Shown piece by piece: positions 36,886-50,673 of a stretch of DNA of 64,000 bases; position 1 is the stretch's first letter, and every line of letters begins with the position of its first letter. Source of the stretch: Actinomucor elegans (Eukaryota > Mucoromycota > Mucoromycetes > Mucorales > Mucoraceae); contig JAMSLZ010000004.1 of NCBI GenBank assembly GCA_026027325.1, positions 868,001 through 932,000 of the forward strand. The letters run 5' to 3'. The notes below the pieces were generated by a model, which saw only the letters and a program-made list of their open reading frames with translations, searched no databases and was not told the DNA's origin. A program made the translations under genes and the position numbers.

Positions 36886-37300
36886 TGAGAGGCAATGGCC
36901 TCCAAGATTACAGTTGTTCCTTTTCTTCTGCCTTTATACTGTCTCTTGAAGGCAGCTGGGTAGTCCTTTCAAATTCAGTGCATGCAGTCCAGAGAACCTA
37001 ATATACTAGGAAAGCTATGTTATTCTCCAATTGCCATTAACCTTTCGACATCTGCTTTGTTTGGCTTTTGGAAGTACTCCTCCCCATAAACATATACAGT
37101 GGCGCTACAGACATGTTTCATGCACTCTATAGCTGTGCTTTCGCTGACATGGATATACTCATTGATGGCAGCAGCTACGCTGCCATATGCCAGCAATCAA
37201 ACGGTTGCAACTACTTTTACAACGAGGACAAACCAAGTTTCTTGAATGCGTTTTGTTTTTGGACGAAGTAGTTGTCACCTTCTAGAATATGTATAAAGAT
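36886..37300 (-). pseudogene. PIF/Harbinger transposase remnant, copy 1
   Basis: Read on the minus strand, one frame gives GEEYFQKPNKADVERLMAIGE, a stop, then SFPSILGSLDCMH, two more stops and KDYPAAFKRQYKGRRKG followed by TTVILEA. These are the central blocks of Harbinger (DDE_4-type) transposases: the ADVERLL segment, GSLDCMH with the first catalytic Asp, and the QYKGR-KG block. At least three stop codons interrupt it. A second, independently decayed copy lies at 60.8-61.3 kb, with similar sequence about 300 bp upstream of this one (GGAAGTCCGTT). Confidence 0.75.
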
Positions 37301-37647
37301 CCAGTGACTCTTTCTAAATCGGTGAGGGGAATAGTCTATTTCCGTACGCAGGTCATTCCGAAAATCAATCTTTCATTAATCTCTCATGGATTTCAATATG
37401 GCTGTAACAAGACAGTATGACTAACAACTGATCCAACTTCTTTTCTTCGTATTTTTCTAAATTAGCGCACATATTCAAGTAATATGTTTCTTTTTGGAAG
37501 GCTGCAATGCTCCGCGATAATAAATCCCACATTAACATACATGATTAAAAAAAGTAATAAGGAAAAGTAGCTTTTGTGACAAGGTTCCTTTTCAGGCACC
37601 AAATAGAAAGTTGAAAATAGGAAGTCCGTTGAGTAAGTTTACTTTTA

Positions 37648-37683
<36 letters not shown>

Positions 37684-38879
37684 AAATTTAGAAAGTTTCT
37701 ATAAAAAGTCCGCTGGAATTGCTCTAACAATATTATTAAATACGCATAATCTCAACGGTTGTTCCAAAAAGTAGTTTTCCAGATTGACTATCTATGATAT
37801 CTAACAATAATGACTATAAGAGTAAGTCTATAGAAAAATATACATTTGAACCTATCACAAAAAATGTTTGAATCGCATCGATCATCGCTGTGTTTGAAAA
37901 GGGAAAATGCTGCAAGATGTTCCAACAATATTCACTCTTGGAGATGGTGACTCGCGTAACCATAGGTTACGGAAAGCTTGGCTTTCCTTCAGTTATTGGC
38001 CCAACACAATCTAAAAAAAGAAAATCATTTATAGTATTGTCTGACGCGGATATCAAGTCAATTAATGCTGTCATCTGAACATATATACGTAATATTCATC
38101 CCTTTGATCTCTTATTTTTTCATATTAATTTTGATTTATCTGAGCTCGCGTGTTCCTACCAATTTACCTGGTAACCAATCGTTTCTTTGTTTCATAATTC
38201 CATTCCGATATGTTGGCTCCGACAAGGTTGACGCTTTTGATTTGTCGATCGTCTATAGGGTGATAACTTAAATGGAAGGTACGAAAAATCGTAAGCATCG
38301 GGAAAAGTTGGTGTTCCGAAACTTAATCTTGAGTACACATTGAACTTGTGACAGGGAATATTTAAAAGGGTCCATAAAACAAAAACAAAAAGATATATTA
38401 ATTATATGAGCTTTTTTAATGCCTAGGATGGATAGATCTGAATCGTCCCTTTCCTCTACTTTATGTTTAGTTTTCTTTTTTTTTCATATCTAATTTTTTT
38501 TTAATATTTTATATTCGGAATTCTAGGCGGCGAAAGATCTAAGAGATCAAGTTAATTTAATCCCTACATTATTCTGCATGTGGTACGATTGCTTTGAATC
38601 TGACTATCCTGTGTTTCTCTGTCAGAAATTATCCCTACAGAAGTAATCCTTTTTTTTATAAGCAATATGATGTCTGAAAGATCTAAATAGATGTGCTTTC
38701 TCAATAGGAAGAGAACTTAATGGGCTGACTAGAAATGCAAGAAACTAAGAAAACTTTTCGCTCAGAAATGACATTCCGCCATTATAGGATTTATAAAATC
38801 AAACCACGTCAGGAAAGAGACTACTTCTCTTCTTCTTTTTACATTTTACATTTGCTGAAAATAAATCTACTTTTTGAAT
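37301..38879. other. Intergenic region upstream of the first transporter
   Basis: Includes the block GGAAGTCCGTTGAGTAAGTT (37619-37638), shared with the region next to the second Harbinger relic and so possibly the element's edge. It also includes a 32-base A run (37650-37681). A short frame near 37890-38078 looks weakly coding but unassignable. The right end must hold the transporter promoter; TTTATAAAAT at about 38791 could be its TATA box. Confidence 0.45.
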
Positions 38880-40308
38880 ATGACCATGAAAGATAAAATA
38901 TTTGAACTGGAGGGCAATGTTCAAAACAGTCCTATTACTGCCAGTGGTAAACTTTTATAATTTCTACTGTATTAGACCCTGAATGACCTAAAAAAAATTT
39001 TTTTTTTTACAGAATATGGCTCGGATTTAGGAAGCGAGAAGATTTTTGACAAGGAAGACGCTGACCGTAGCTCTGCTGGTTCCAGTTGGATGGCCTACTT
39101 TAACGTAGTCTGTGTTGTTGCTGGATCAGGTGTTCTTGGTCTTCCAATGGCGCTAAAGCAAGGCGGCTGGATCGGTTTGGTGATTTTGTTCTTAGCTTGG
39201 GCCATGTCTATCTATACATCTCATTTACTCATTCGCTGTCTTTACGCAACCGGAAATACCCGCTTAACCACTTACAAGGAAATCGCTACTGTTGCTTTCG
39301 GTACAGTAGGCGGTTGGATCACTTTCTTTTTCAATGCTTGGATTCTTATGGGTGGTCCAGTGCTCTACTTGGTTCTTTCGGGTCAAAACATCAATCAGCT
39401 CTGTAAGGGTACTGCCGGTGAAATCGGTAATACAGCTTGGATTATTATTTCTTGCGTTATCGTCGGTATCCCTTTCATCATGGTCAAGACAATGAAAGAT
39501 GTTGCTTGGATTAGTGCTTTGGGATTTGTAGCTATTTTTGTAGTAGTTATTCTTGTTTTGATTTTGTCACTTATTGACAAGCCTCATCAAATTGATATCC
39601 ATCATGATGTTGTTATCTGGGATATGTTTCCTATTGCTTTGAGTACTATTGCGTTCAGTTTCGGAGGCAATGTTGTATATCCTCATATTGAAAGATCCAT
39701 GCAGAAGCCTCAGAATTGGAACAAGGTTTCAATCGGTGGTCTCAGTACATGTGCCATCCTTTATCTGATTGTCGCTGTCTGTGGATACTCTGTCTACGGT
39801 AGCACTGTCATTAATCCTATTGTAAGTGCACACTCTATGGTAATGATAAATATTAATGTTTTATTTTTAGTATAACAATCTACCTGAAAACGCCGGCCAA
39901 ATCATCGCCATCGTAGTTATTACCATCAATGTTCTTACATCAGCTCCCATTTATACTACTTCTATCTCACTTGATATCGAAGAAATGCTTAATATCACTG
40001 TTGAACGTTTCGGTAAAGTCAAAGAATTCTTAATTCGTGCCACGCTTCGTATCTTTATTATGGGTATCATTACAGTCATCGCCTGTACTGTGCCTCATTT
40101 CGGTGCTTTGATGTCTCTTATCGGTGCTTTTGGTAACTGTACTCTCATCTTTATCTTCCCTGTGATCTTTTACTTGAAACTGACTGGCTTCCGCAACAAA
40201 CCTTTTTACGAACTCATCTGGTGCGCTCTTGTTATTCTGCTTGGTCTTGTCGGTCTAGTCTTTGGTTCCATCGAATCTGTCAAAGCCTTAATTGTCGCGT
40301 ACAATTAA
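38880..40308 (+). CDS. AAAP/AVT-family amino-acid transporter, copy A
   Basis: Exons 38880-38946, 39013-39821 and 39871-40308 encode 437 residues. The protein begins with about 45 hydrophilic residues, then the family's first helix with VVCVVAGSGVLGLPMALKQG and GWIGLVILFLAWAMSIYTS, and about ten to eleven membrane segments in all. Other family blocks are TTYKEIATVAFG, FSFGGNVVYPHIERSMQKP and ACTVPHFGALMSLIGAFGN. This matches the AAAP superfamily (PF01490 type; fungal AVT, animal SLC32/36/38). These carry neutral or basic amino acids with protons, often across the vacuolar membrane; the substrate cannot be read from sequence. Copy B, 5.3 kb downstream on the same strand, shares the position of the first and last introns. 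Confidence 0.92.
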
Positions 40309-41861
40309 TCAACTTGTAAAAGGGTTCTTGTACATACACTTTATGAACAGGAAGCTAGAGCTCTCTTTCCCTTTGATTTGTACATAGTTTTTAATTAGAT
40401 TCCCTTTATTATTTTATTTTTCCTCACCCACAACTACTCTTTATGAAAATCTAATAAGTTTATATACTAATGCGCTGATCTATTTCATAAAGGCCTTTGT
40501 ATTATTTCATGCGCCAATACAGCTAATTAAATAACTTCCATAGCATCAATAGACGAGGGTGGAGTGTAACGGCCCTAGTACAAATAATGGGATGTGTATT
40601 TAAATTCAGAGTGTTTCAGTTGTAAATCAGAATGTGGCTTGCCGATAAATTATTGGAGAAGCACATCTATCGTTGGTCCTCACTGAAGGATTTAAATTAT
40701 ACTCATTCCTATTGTAAGGTCTTAGCATGCCTCAAAAAACAACCAAATCTTTCTAGCAGGTTGAAAGTATCTAGTGATTATATGCGATTGATTAAACACA
40801 ATACTGATTTAAAATATTAATATTGTTTTGAGGTCCATTTAATCGAAAAATTAGAGCTCGGGGCTTAAGTCGAAACCAAGCACAGGAACTGCCGTTTTTA
40901 AGACTCTAACGAGATAATCCGACGTGATGGAAGCTTGTTACTGTGTAAAAACACAGATTAGCCATCCATATTTGTCTACCTGTAGCTATTGTTAGTAGCT
41001 TCAATCCCAAGATAAAATAGGAAGCGACTCGCAAACGAGCTATTCTTTCAAACGGACTATATAAAAGATGCAGTTACTGATGAGCCCGTATATTGCTACC
41101 CCTTGTACGACTAACGTAATTTGTTTATGGATAGCACAATGAATAGTAAAATGTATCATATACTTTCACTAGAGCACCCAAACGGCGGAGAGTCTGATGT
41201 TGTATATGTCCCAAAGAAAATAACTTATGCCATCCTTCTTGTAATCATCAAAATACAAAATGTCATTTATGCTGCATTTACTAAAAAAGACGATCAGATT
41301 TTAGTTTCAAATTATAGAATAAAAAGCATAAAGTGGCACCTGAGATTTGACAGCAAAAACGAAAGGAAAACGCTCATACGACTACGGGCTTGCCATTAAA
41401 CAATGCCAGCTGCTTGTCTACCGGGCTCGTATAATACCCTCGATAGTACAGTGGATAATGTCTTTTTCAAAGCTACCGACTAGGAGCCAAAGGGATCGGC
41501 CACATATCTTGTACATTTTTCAACTATCAAGAAAAGATCCATCAAGTCACTCGAAGAAAATAAAGATCATTGCTTGTAGGAAACTTGAAAACGATTGTTA
41601 TTTGTAAGTGTTCAGTATATGAAAAAGAAAGAGCTTGCAACTAGAGAAACGATAGCTTATGACAAGAAAGGCAATAGAGACAGTAACTAGCGTTCTGAAC
41701 AAAGCTGATTTTTATGATCATTCAAGTTCAAACTGGCAATGCATTATATCATGAGAGCGCTTCGATTTGGATTAATAAAGATTTTGAATATGATATTCAT
41801 TTTTGAGGATGCTCGTAGAAAAGTCTCGTTGAGAAGAATAGTTCTAAATTTGTCTTATTGG
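40309..41861. other. Intergenic region with a possible nuclease-like relic
   Basis: The first 200 bp are the 3' region of transporter copy A. The segment 41121-41610 (plus) holds two overlapping frames with fragmentary similarity to a repetitive Mucorales family (see findings). No intact gene is present. Confidence 0.4.
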
Positions 41862-43130
41862 TGTCATTTAGTTACAAACACTACACGGTCTTATCGAAGT
41901 GTCTTTGGTTCCCTATATTACTCGTTTGCAATGACCAGACGCTTCTTTGATAATTATAAATGAGTATTGTTTGTCAAATCTGGTCTTTAATACAACCAGC
42001 TGCGAGATCTATAGATTGATAAACCAAGACCATGTGAACTCCAAGTCATTTATAATGAAATATTGGCAATTCCAACATATTGATTGTGAACATTAAAACC
42101 GCCTCCTCCTTCCTCAATAGATGTAGTAAGCCTGTTCTGAGTATATAAAATTCTTGGCAGATGCGACCATTCGGTCGAAATCTATCGAGGGATCTGTTGA
42201 TCAATTGATCTACTAGATTGCTTAAAGTACGTACAATTGTACATGCAACATTAAAAAATAGAATAAGGATAGTACTTTAATGAAATAATAGCCATGATAG
42301 ATGCACCAGCAATTAGATGCAACATTAAACCGAATTCGGCCGAGGAATGTAGAAACGTTGGAGATGGTTCAATTTCGAAAAAAACCCTAAGGATATACCC
42401 TTTGGGTCAAATTAGATATGTAGTAGTTAGATTTTATGCAAATCATGAAGTATTTTTCGCATATTCTAAAATTTCTTCATCTAGAGAGATTTTACTTGGG
42501 CATCCAATCAATATACCACCAACTGCTTTTAAGATAGAATTCTTTTTATTGGTGAATGATGATTCGCTGCATTTTTTTTTTTTTTGCTTAAAGTTAATTT
42601 GGAGGTTTTTTTTTCGAAATTGAACCATCTCCAACGTTTCTACATTCCTCGGCCGAATTCGGTTTAATGTTGCATCTAATTGCTGGTGCATCTATCATGG
42701 CTATTATTTCATTAAAGTACTATCCTTATTCTATTTTTTAATGTTGCATGTACAATTGTACGTACTTTAAGCAATCTAGTAGATCAATTGATCAACAGAT
42801 CCCTCGATAGATTTCGACCGAATGGTCGCATCTGCCAAGAATTTTATATACTCAGAACAGGCTTACTACATCTATTGAGGAAGGAGGAGGCGGTTTTAAT
42901 GTTCACAATCAATATGTTGGAATTGCCAATATTTCATTATAAATGACTTGGAGTTCACATGGTCTTGGTTTATCAATCTATAGATCTCGCAGCTGGTTGT
43001 ATTAAAGACCAGATTTGACAAACAATACTCATTTATAATTATCAAAGAAGCGTCTGGTCATTGCAAACGAGTAATATAGGGAACCAAAGACATTTCGATA
43101 AGACCGTGTAGTGTTTGTAACTAAATGACA
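41862..43130. repeat. 1.27-kb near-perfect palindrome (523-bp arms, 223-bp spacer)
   Basis: Left arm 41862-42384 and right arm 42608-43130 are reverse complements over their full length with no insertion or deletion. Reading both arms base by base I found a single mismatch, in CTTATCGAAGTGTC against CTTATCGAAATGTC near 41899. The spacer 42385-42607 is unique. The arms contain at least three copies of the dispersed family core (ATGCGACCATTCGG, ATGCAACATTAAAAAA, ATGCAACATTAAACCGAATT). The flanks outside the arms differ, and I see no clear target-site duplication. It could be a foldback-type mobile element or an inverted duplication. Confidence 0.9.
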
Positions 43131-45617
43131 TCAATTAAGATGAAATATAGACAGTAGGAGAACTTTCTATGTGTTACAATAACCTGAAAAGATAGGCATT
43201 ATTAAGTGAAGAATTCAAGCTTTTCCATCTCTTGAATGGTTCGATTTTTAAAATAGATATCAACAAGATTGGTGGAAAGCAGTTTTTACAGTAGTACAAT
43301 CAGTATAACTTTGATTTTACGAAACCATACGTTTATCAAATCACTTGATCAAGTACAAACAGTTAATTCCTAAAAAAGAATAATACTAATGTATATGGAA
43401 GTATTTTTTTGATCGACTATAATCCCATATAGGCATGAAGCACGCTATACGCTGATAGACAAAAGACACAACGTGCTACTAGAATAATCCTGTGATTCTT
43501 TTGATAAATCTGAAAGTTTGTAAGTTTGCATAGATGTCTTCTTGATGCATGACTGCTATTCAAATCGGCGCTTATCTCAAGTTACAACTGCTTACGTTGC
43601 TTACTTTGAAAAGTGGGTATATTTAGCTTGGCTTGTTTTTTTTTGGTAATACATCGATTGATTGGACATTTGATATGATATCTATGTACCCAAAGAGGTG
43701 AAAAGACAGTAATTCACACGCATACAGATTTGTTTTAACACGCTCTATAGTGTGATACGATCAAATTCTGGGCAGAAAGATATTAATATTCGTCATATAT
43801 CGATACTTGGTACGACCCTAGTTTTTTCTCAATGGAAAAAGTGATACATATAACATATTGAACGGGTGCTTCCGCAAGCAAGTTACACGGAAAAAAGTAG
43901 TGAAGGGTTGATAGTAATATGTGCTGTATTGTACTGTTTAGGACAAGCGACTGGGGTAGATTCTAAATCTAGCAGTTATTCAATAAGCCCATTTAATTAA
44001 CATAATACAATAGTGAATTATAACTGAGTATAAATCAGCGTTTCTGGTCGTTCTTCAATGAACGCCTCATTATGCCATTATATAATCTTTTTTCCTAACT
44101 TGCCATGATAGAATCTCCAACATTTGAGCCGCACTTCTTTCTACCAGTTACTCTATTGGTGACTTTACAATTTACTTTAACGAATGATAGTGGTGTTTGC
44201 ATGCGTAGTTTTAATGTTTGTATAATACTAAACAATGCTCTGTTACCCAGTGCACGATCATCTTTTGAAATGTGGATACTCGTTTTCATTGGCCAATGGA
44301 AATTGAAATTGAAATACAATAAAATCAAGAAAATCTTGTCTAGTGCAGCCAATAACTGAGATAAATCGATTATTTTCGAGTAAAATATAAAATAATATAC
44401 GCTTTATTTTATGGATTAACGTTCAGGGCTGTAAGTAATATTCATTGGTTGCTAGAGACGATATATCCTGAAACGTAAAAATAGCGGGGGTTAAAGCAAA
44501 TGTATACATTTGACTACACAGAATTGTATGTAGTTCAACTATAAATTGAGGAATAGCAATGATTCCCGGGAATATTGTAGAACAAATTGTATTTATCCTA
44601 ATAAATTAAATCTTGTAGCCATGCATCTATTCAGACAGATACTAGGTTAAGATACACATCACGTTCGGAGAATAAAGAAGGATATGAATATCCATCTCAT
44701 CAGCATGATGAAACTCTACAATGAACCGAGATAAACCCTGTTTTCCTGGGCAGTAAGTAATACAAAGAAAGACCTTTTAAGTGACGCCATTTTTATGCTA
44801 TAAATCAATGTATATAACCCCAAAGGTATAGTATTTTCTCAGGCAGTAAAAACAGGACTTAAGGTAGCATTTTTCGTGCGGTATTACCGTAGCATGAAAA
44901 AGGAAGAATCCGTAAACTTGAAACCTTTTTATTCCCCGGACTAAATACGAAACCGCGCAAATGAACGGTTGTTCGTATCTTTAGAAAAGTGAGTACCAAT
45001 TAACTCACAACTCCGAGCGCTTATTTGAACTAATCAAACTGAGCTACAGCACTGAGTCATTCCTCAGATACTGTAACACTGAACTGAAAAAGGGAACTTG
45101 AACAATCCCACCTGCAGTGATAACCCTTTGTATTTTTTCGTGAGAAATCGCGCTATAACCCCTTTTTCGTGAGAAAACTCTATCTCCATTATCAAACTGT
45201 TTTCGATGTTTTGTGATATGTTATCGTTATCTCTATAGATTGACAGGTATAAAAAAAAAAAACAAAAAAGCAAAAAAAAAACCATTAGTGATTTTACTAT
45301 TAAATTATCAGACAATAAAACTCAAACTATAAACCTTCATCAGTCACACAATCCATCATCCAATAGAAAAGGATTGTCGATAAGCTTCTTTCACTGAACA
45401 TATGACTTTTCTAAAGAGCTTTTACCTTAATATAGATATAATGGTTTTCATTGGACATAATCTTTGATAGGGTAAGACCAAAAGAAAAACAGGGTAGTCT
45501 TCAATTTGTATAAATACCAGATAACATTTCGATTTCAAACTGTCAACTCAATAACCTCTTTCCCTTTTTTTCTTTCAACCTTCTTTTTATCCTTTCTTTC
45601 TTAATCATATAATACAT
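43131..45617. other. Gene-free region before the second transporter
   Basis: Nothing recognisable as coding on either strand; open frames of about 80 codons lack motifs. A likely TATA box (GTATAAATA) lies at 45509-45517, about 100 bp before the transporter start, followed by a CT-rich tract. Confidence 0.45.
45509..45517 (+). promoter_or_regulatory. TATA box of transporter copy B
   Basis: GTATAAATA 101 bp upstream of the ATG at 45618. A pyrimidine-rich stretch (45552-45600) in between is typical of transcription start regions in these fungi. Confidence 0.55.
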
Positions 45618-47091
45618 ATGACTTCTTCCTTTAACGAAAAGAAGGCTGAATATCAAGAGTCTATCAACGATGTCACCAGTGGTATGATTTGAATGATTAT
45701 CATCTTTACATCTATGATATATATACTTAACATTCCATATTTCAATAGAGCGTGAATATGAATATGCCAATGAAGGCATGATTGATATCGACCGTACCCA
45801 TGCTGGTTCTACTAAATTAGCATACTTTAACATTGTCTGCGTTGTTGCGGGCACAGGTGCGTAATTAGATACAGTCAGAAGAATTCATAATTAATTCGTC
45901 TCTTTAATTAGGTACTTTGGGTCTTCCTCTTGCCCTCAAGCAAGGCGGTTGGTTAGGTATTCTCATTCTCTTTTTGTCTTGGTCCATGTCCATCTATACT
46001 GGTATCATCTTGGTCCGCTGTCTTTACGCTAATGGTAAAGCTCGTTTAACTACATACAAAGAAGTCGCAACTTCTGCTTTCGGTTGGATTGGTGGCTGGC
46101 TCACCTTCTTCTTCAATGCATGGATTCTTTTGGGTGCCCCTATTCTTTACATGGTTTTGTCTGGCAAAAACTTGAACCAACTGTGTGCGAATACAGCTGG
46201 TGAAATTGGTGATACTCCTTGGATTATCATTTCTTGTGTTATTGTCGCTATCCCTTTCATCATGGTCAAGACTATGAAAGAAGTTGCCTGGATGAGTGCT
46301 TTTGGTGCTCTTGCTACTCTTGTCGTTGTTATCATCGTCTTAGTCATGTCTATCGTCGATAAGCCCAACCAAACCGACATAAAGCATGATGCTGTTGTTT
46401 GGGAAATGTTCCCTATTGCTTTGAGTACCATCTCTTTCAGTTTCGGTGGTAATGTTGTTTATCCTCACGTTGAAGCTTCCATGAAGAACCCCCGTGACTG
46501 GCCCAAGGCTGTTGGCTTCGGTCTCAGTACTTGTGCTGCCATGTACTTTATCACTGCCATCTCTGGTTATCTGATCTATGGTACTAAAGTCGCCTCTCCT
46601 ATTGTAAGTCTCTACATAACTTGTATATGCACAATTCACTAATTATCCTATAGTATAACTCCATTCCCGCTGGTGTCCCTCAAATTGTTGCTATTGTTGT
46701 TATCACACTCCACGTTTTGATGGCCGCCCCCATCCTCACCACTTCTTTCTCTCTTGATATTGAAGAAATGCTTAACATCACTGTTGAACGTTATGGCAAA
46801 ACAAAGGAATTCTTGTACCGTACTGCTATTCGTATCCTTACCATGACTGTTATTGGTATCGTTGCTTGTACTGTCCCTCACTTTGGTGCTTTGATGTCTC
46901 TCATTGGTGCCTTTGCCAACTGTGCTCTCATCTTTATCTTCCCTGTCGTTTTCTACTTGAAGTTGACTGGTGTCCGCAACAAGCCAATCTACGAACTCGC
47001 TTGGTGTTCCCTTGTTGTATTATTGGGTGTCGTTGGTTTAATCTTCGGTACTATGGAGGCAATCAAAGAATTGATTGCCGCTTATCAGTAA
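45618..47091 (+). CDS. AAAP/AVT-family amino-acid transporter, copy B
   Basis: Exons 45618-45681, 45749-45856, 45912-46603 and 46654-47091 encode 433 residues. It is clearly paralogous to copy A: CVVAGTGTLGLPLALKQGGW, TTYKEVATSAFGWIGGWLTF, SIVDKPNQTDIKHDAVVWEM, FSFGGNVVYPHVEASMKNP, and a C-terminal exon of the same length (438 bases). The differences are spread over the whole protein, so the duplication is not recent. Copy B has one extra intron, at CVVAGTG, that copy A lacks. The expected role is proton-coupled amino-acid transport; substrate unknown. Codon use is more biased towards C-ending codons than in copy A, suggesting higher expression. AATAAAAG at 47217 is a likely polyadenylation signal. 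Confidence 0.93.
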
Positions 47092-47657
47092 GCCCATAAA
47101 GTTGTACAACTTCCCATCTCGATTTCCTTTTGTATATATATTCTCTACTGCTTATTCCGTACCCTTATAAATTTCAATTACTTTCTCTAATATAAAAGCC
47201 AGTATCTTTTTGAAACAATAAAAGTGTATTCCTTATAATACCCAAAGTCTTTGCCTTTATCTACTTTTGAAATTGACATTTACATGCCACTTCTTTAAAG
47301 GTAAATGTGCACAATATAGTAATACCAGATAGAAAGTATGAAGCTTGGATTGAGATTCTAGTAGACTCTGCACTTGTTCTGAACATGAGCTGCAAATCAG
47401 GTGTGACATTGCATCATCAGCTGGGAGATCTATGGACTAATCACAGGAAATGTATATGATTCACAGTTAATCATTGACAACTATATATTATACTTGTTAC
47501 AATTTAATTAAGTAAAGATTCTACAAGATACAACAACCCATTCATTGTAAATGTGGACTGTAAATCAAATGCGGTATTTGATCTTCATCAATGGAGAATT
47601 TTATTGATTGATAGAACTAGATTATATATGAAACACATGCCACTATTACACATATAG

Positions 47658-47834
47658 GCAGTAGCTAGCTCTAAGCAGGAAGTACTAACCAGATGCGACA
47701 TTAAACAACGATCAATTGAGATATGCAGAAATGTTAAAAATGACCCAATGTCAAATTTCGGCATTTCTACATATCTCAATTGATCCTTGTCTAATGTCGC
47801 ATCTGGTTAGTACTTCCTGCTTAAAGCTAGCTGC
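47658..47834. repeat. 177-bp palindromic MITE
   Basis: The two arms, about 75 bp each, match with few differences. Shared blocks are AAGCAGGAAGTACTAACC, AGATGCGACATTA and GATCAATTGAGATATG. A 3-bp length difference lies near the outer ends (GCAGTAGCTAGC against GCAGCTAGC). The centre reads TTAAAAATGACCCAATGTC. It has the core of the dispersed family and no coding capacity, as expected for a miniature inverted-repeat element. Confidence 0.8.
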
Positions 47835-47954
47835 TATATTTAGTATCTCAAAAAAAAAGTTCATATAAGGTGGAATTAGAGAGTCATACATCATTGCTAT
47901 TGATTGACAGTAGATTACATGCATTTTATAAAGTACGATCTTTCGATCTCTTGA

Positions 47955-47957
<3 letters not shown>

Positions 47958-47992
<35 letters not shown>
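47958..47992. repeat. (CT)n microsatellite
   Basis: Seventeen uninterrupted CT units just outside the 3' end of the MITE region. Confidence 0.9.
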
Positions 47993-47993
<1 letters not shown>

Positions 47994-48344
47994 ACTGTTT
48001 TTGATAAATGTTGTATCAAATTTGTAGCTCATGTTCGGGAAGAACGGCTTCTACTCTATAGTCCAATGGACAATATAGTCTTTTAAAGTATATGTTTAAT
48101 GTGTATTTATTTAATATAGTAGTAGTAGTTAGTTCTCTTTTCTGTTTTCTTTTAATTATAAATTCTATGTACATCTAATTACACACTGCAATATGATGGA
48201 GGGTGTATGCTATTTTTTTCTTTCAAGAGTTGCGAAGTTTTGTATTTAAAAAAAGAAAAAAAAATGAAGGTGTAAGTTTTTTGAAGGTTTATAAAAAAGA
48301 AAATCTATAAGTATGAATATGAAAAAAGAAGTGAGGTTTCAAGG

Positions 48345-50453
<2,109 letters not shown>

Positions 50454-50673
50454 AGTTTGCTAAACAAATACAAAGATTTATTTCTATTCTTTAAACAAAA
50501 AGGAAGAGAAAGTAAAGGTTTAAAAGAAAAAACTGAGCTTTTGCGGCCCTTATTCTCATTTTGCTCTGTGCACTATAGTCAATATTATGACTATTTAGTT
50601 CGGAAACCAGACAAGCGTAATCAGACGAAAAAGATATAAGAAAAATTTTATTAGCCAATAGAAACCATTCATT

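Larger units (their letters stand above)
47092..48344. other. Convergent intergenic region with MITE and (TC)n
   Basis: Between the 3' ends of transporter B and DED1. It contains a partial repeat-family copy near 47385-47440, the complete 177-bp palindromic MITE (47658-47834) and a TC microsatellite (47958-47992). Confidence 0.55.
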
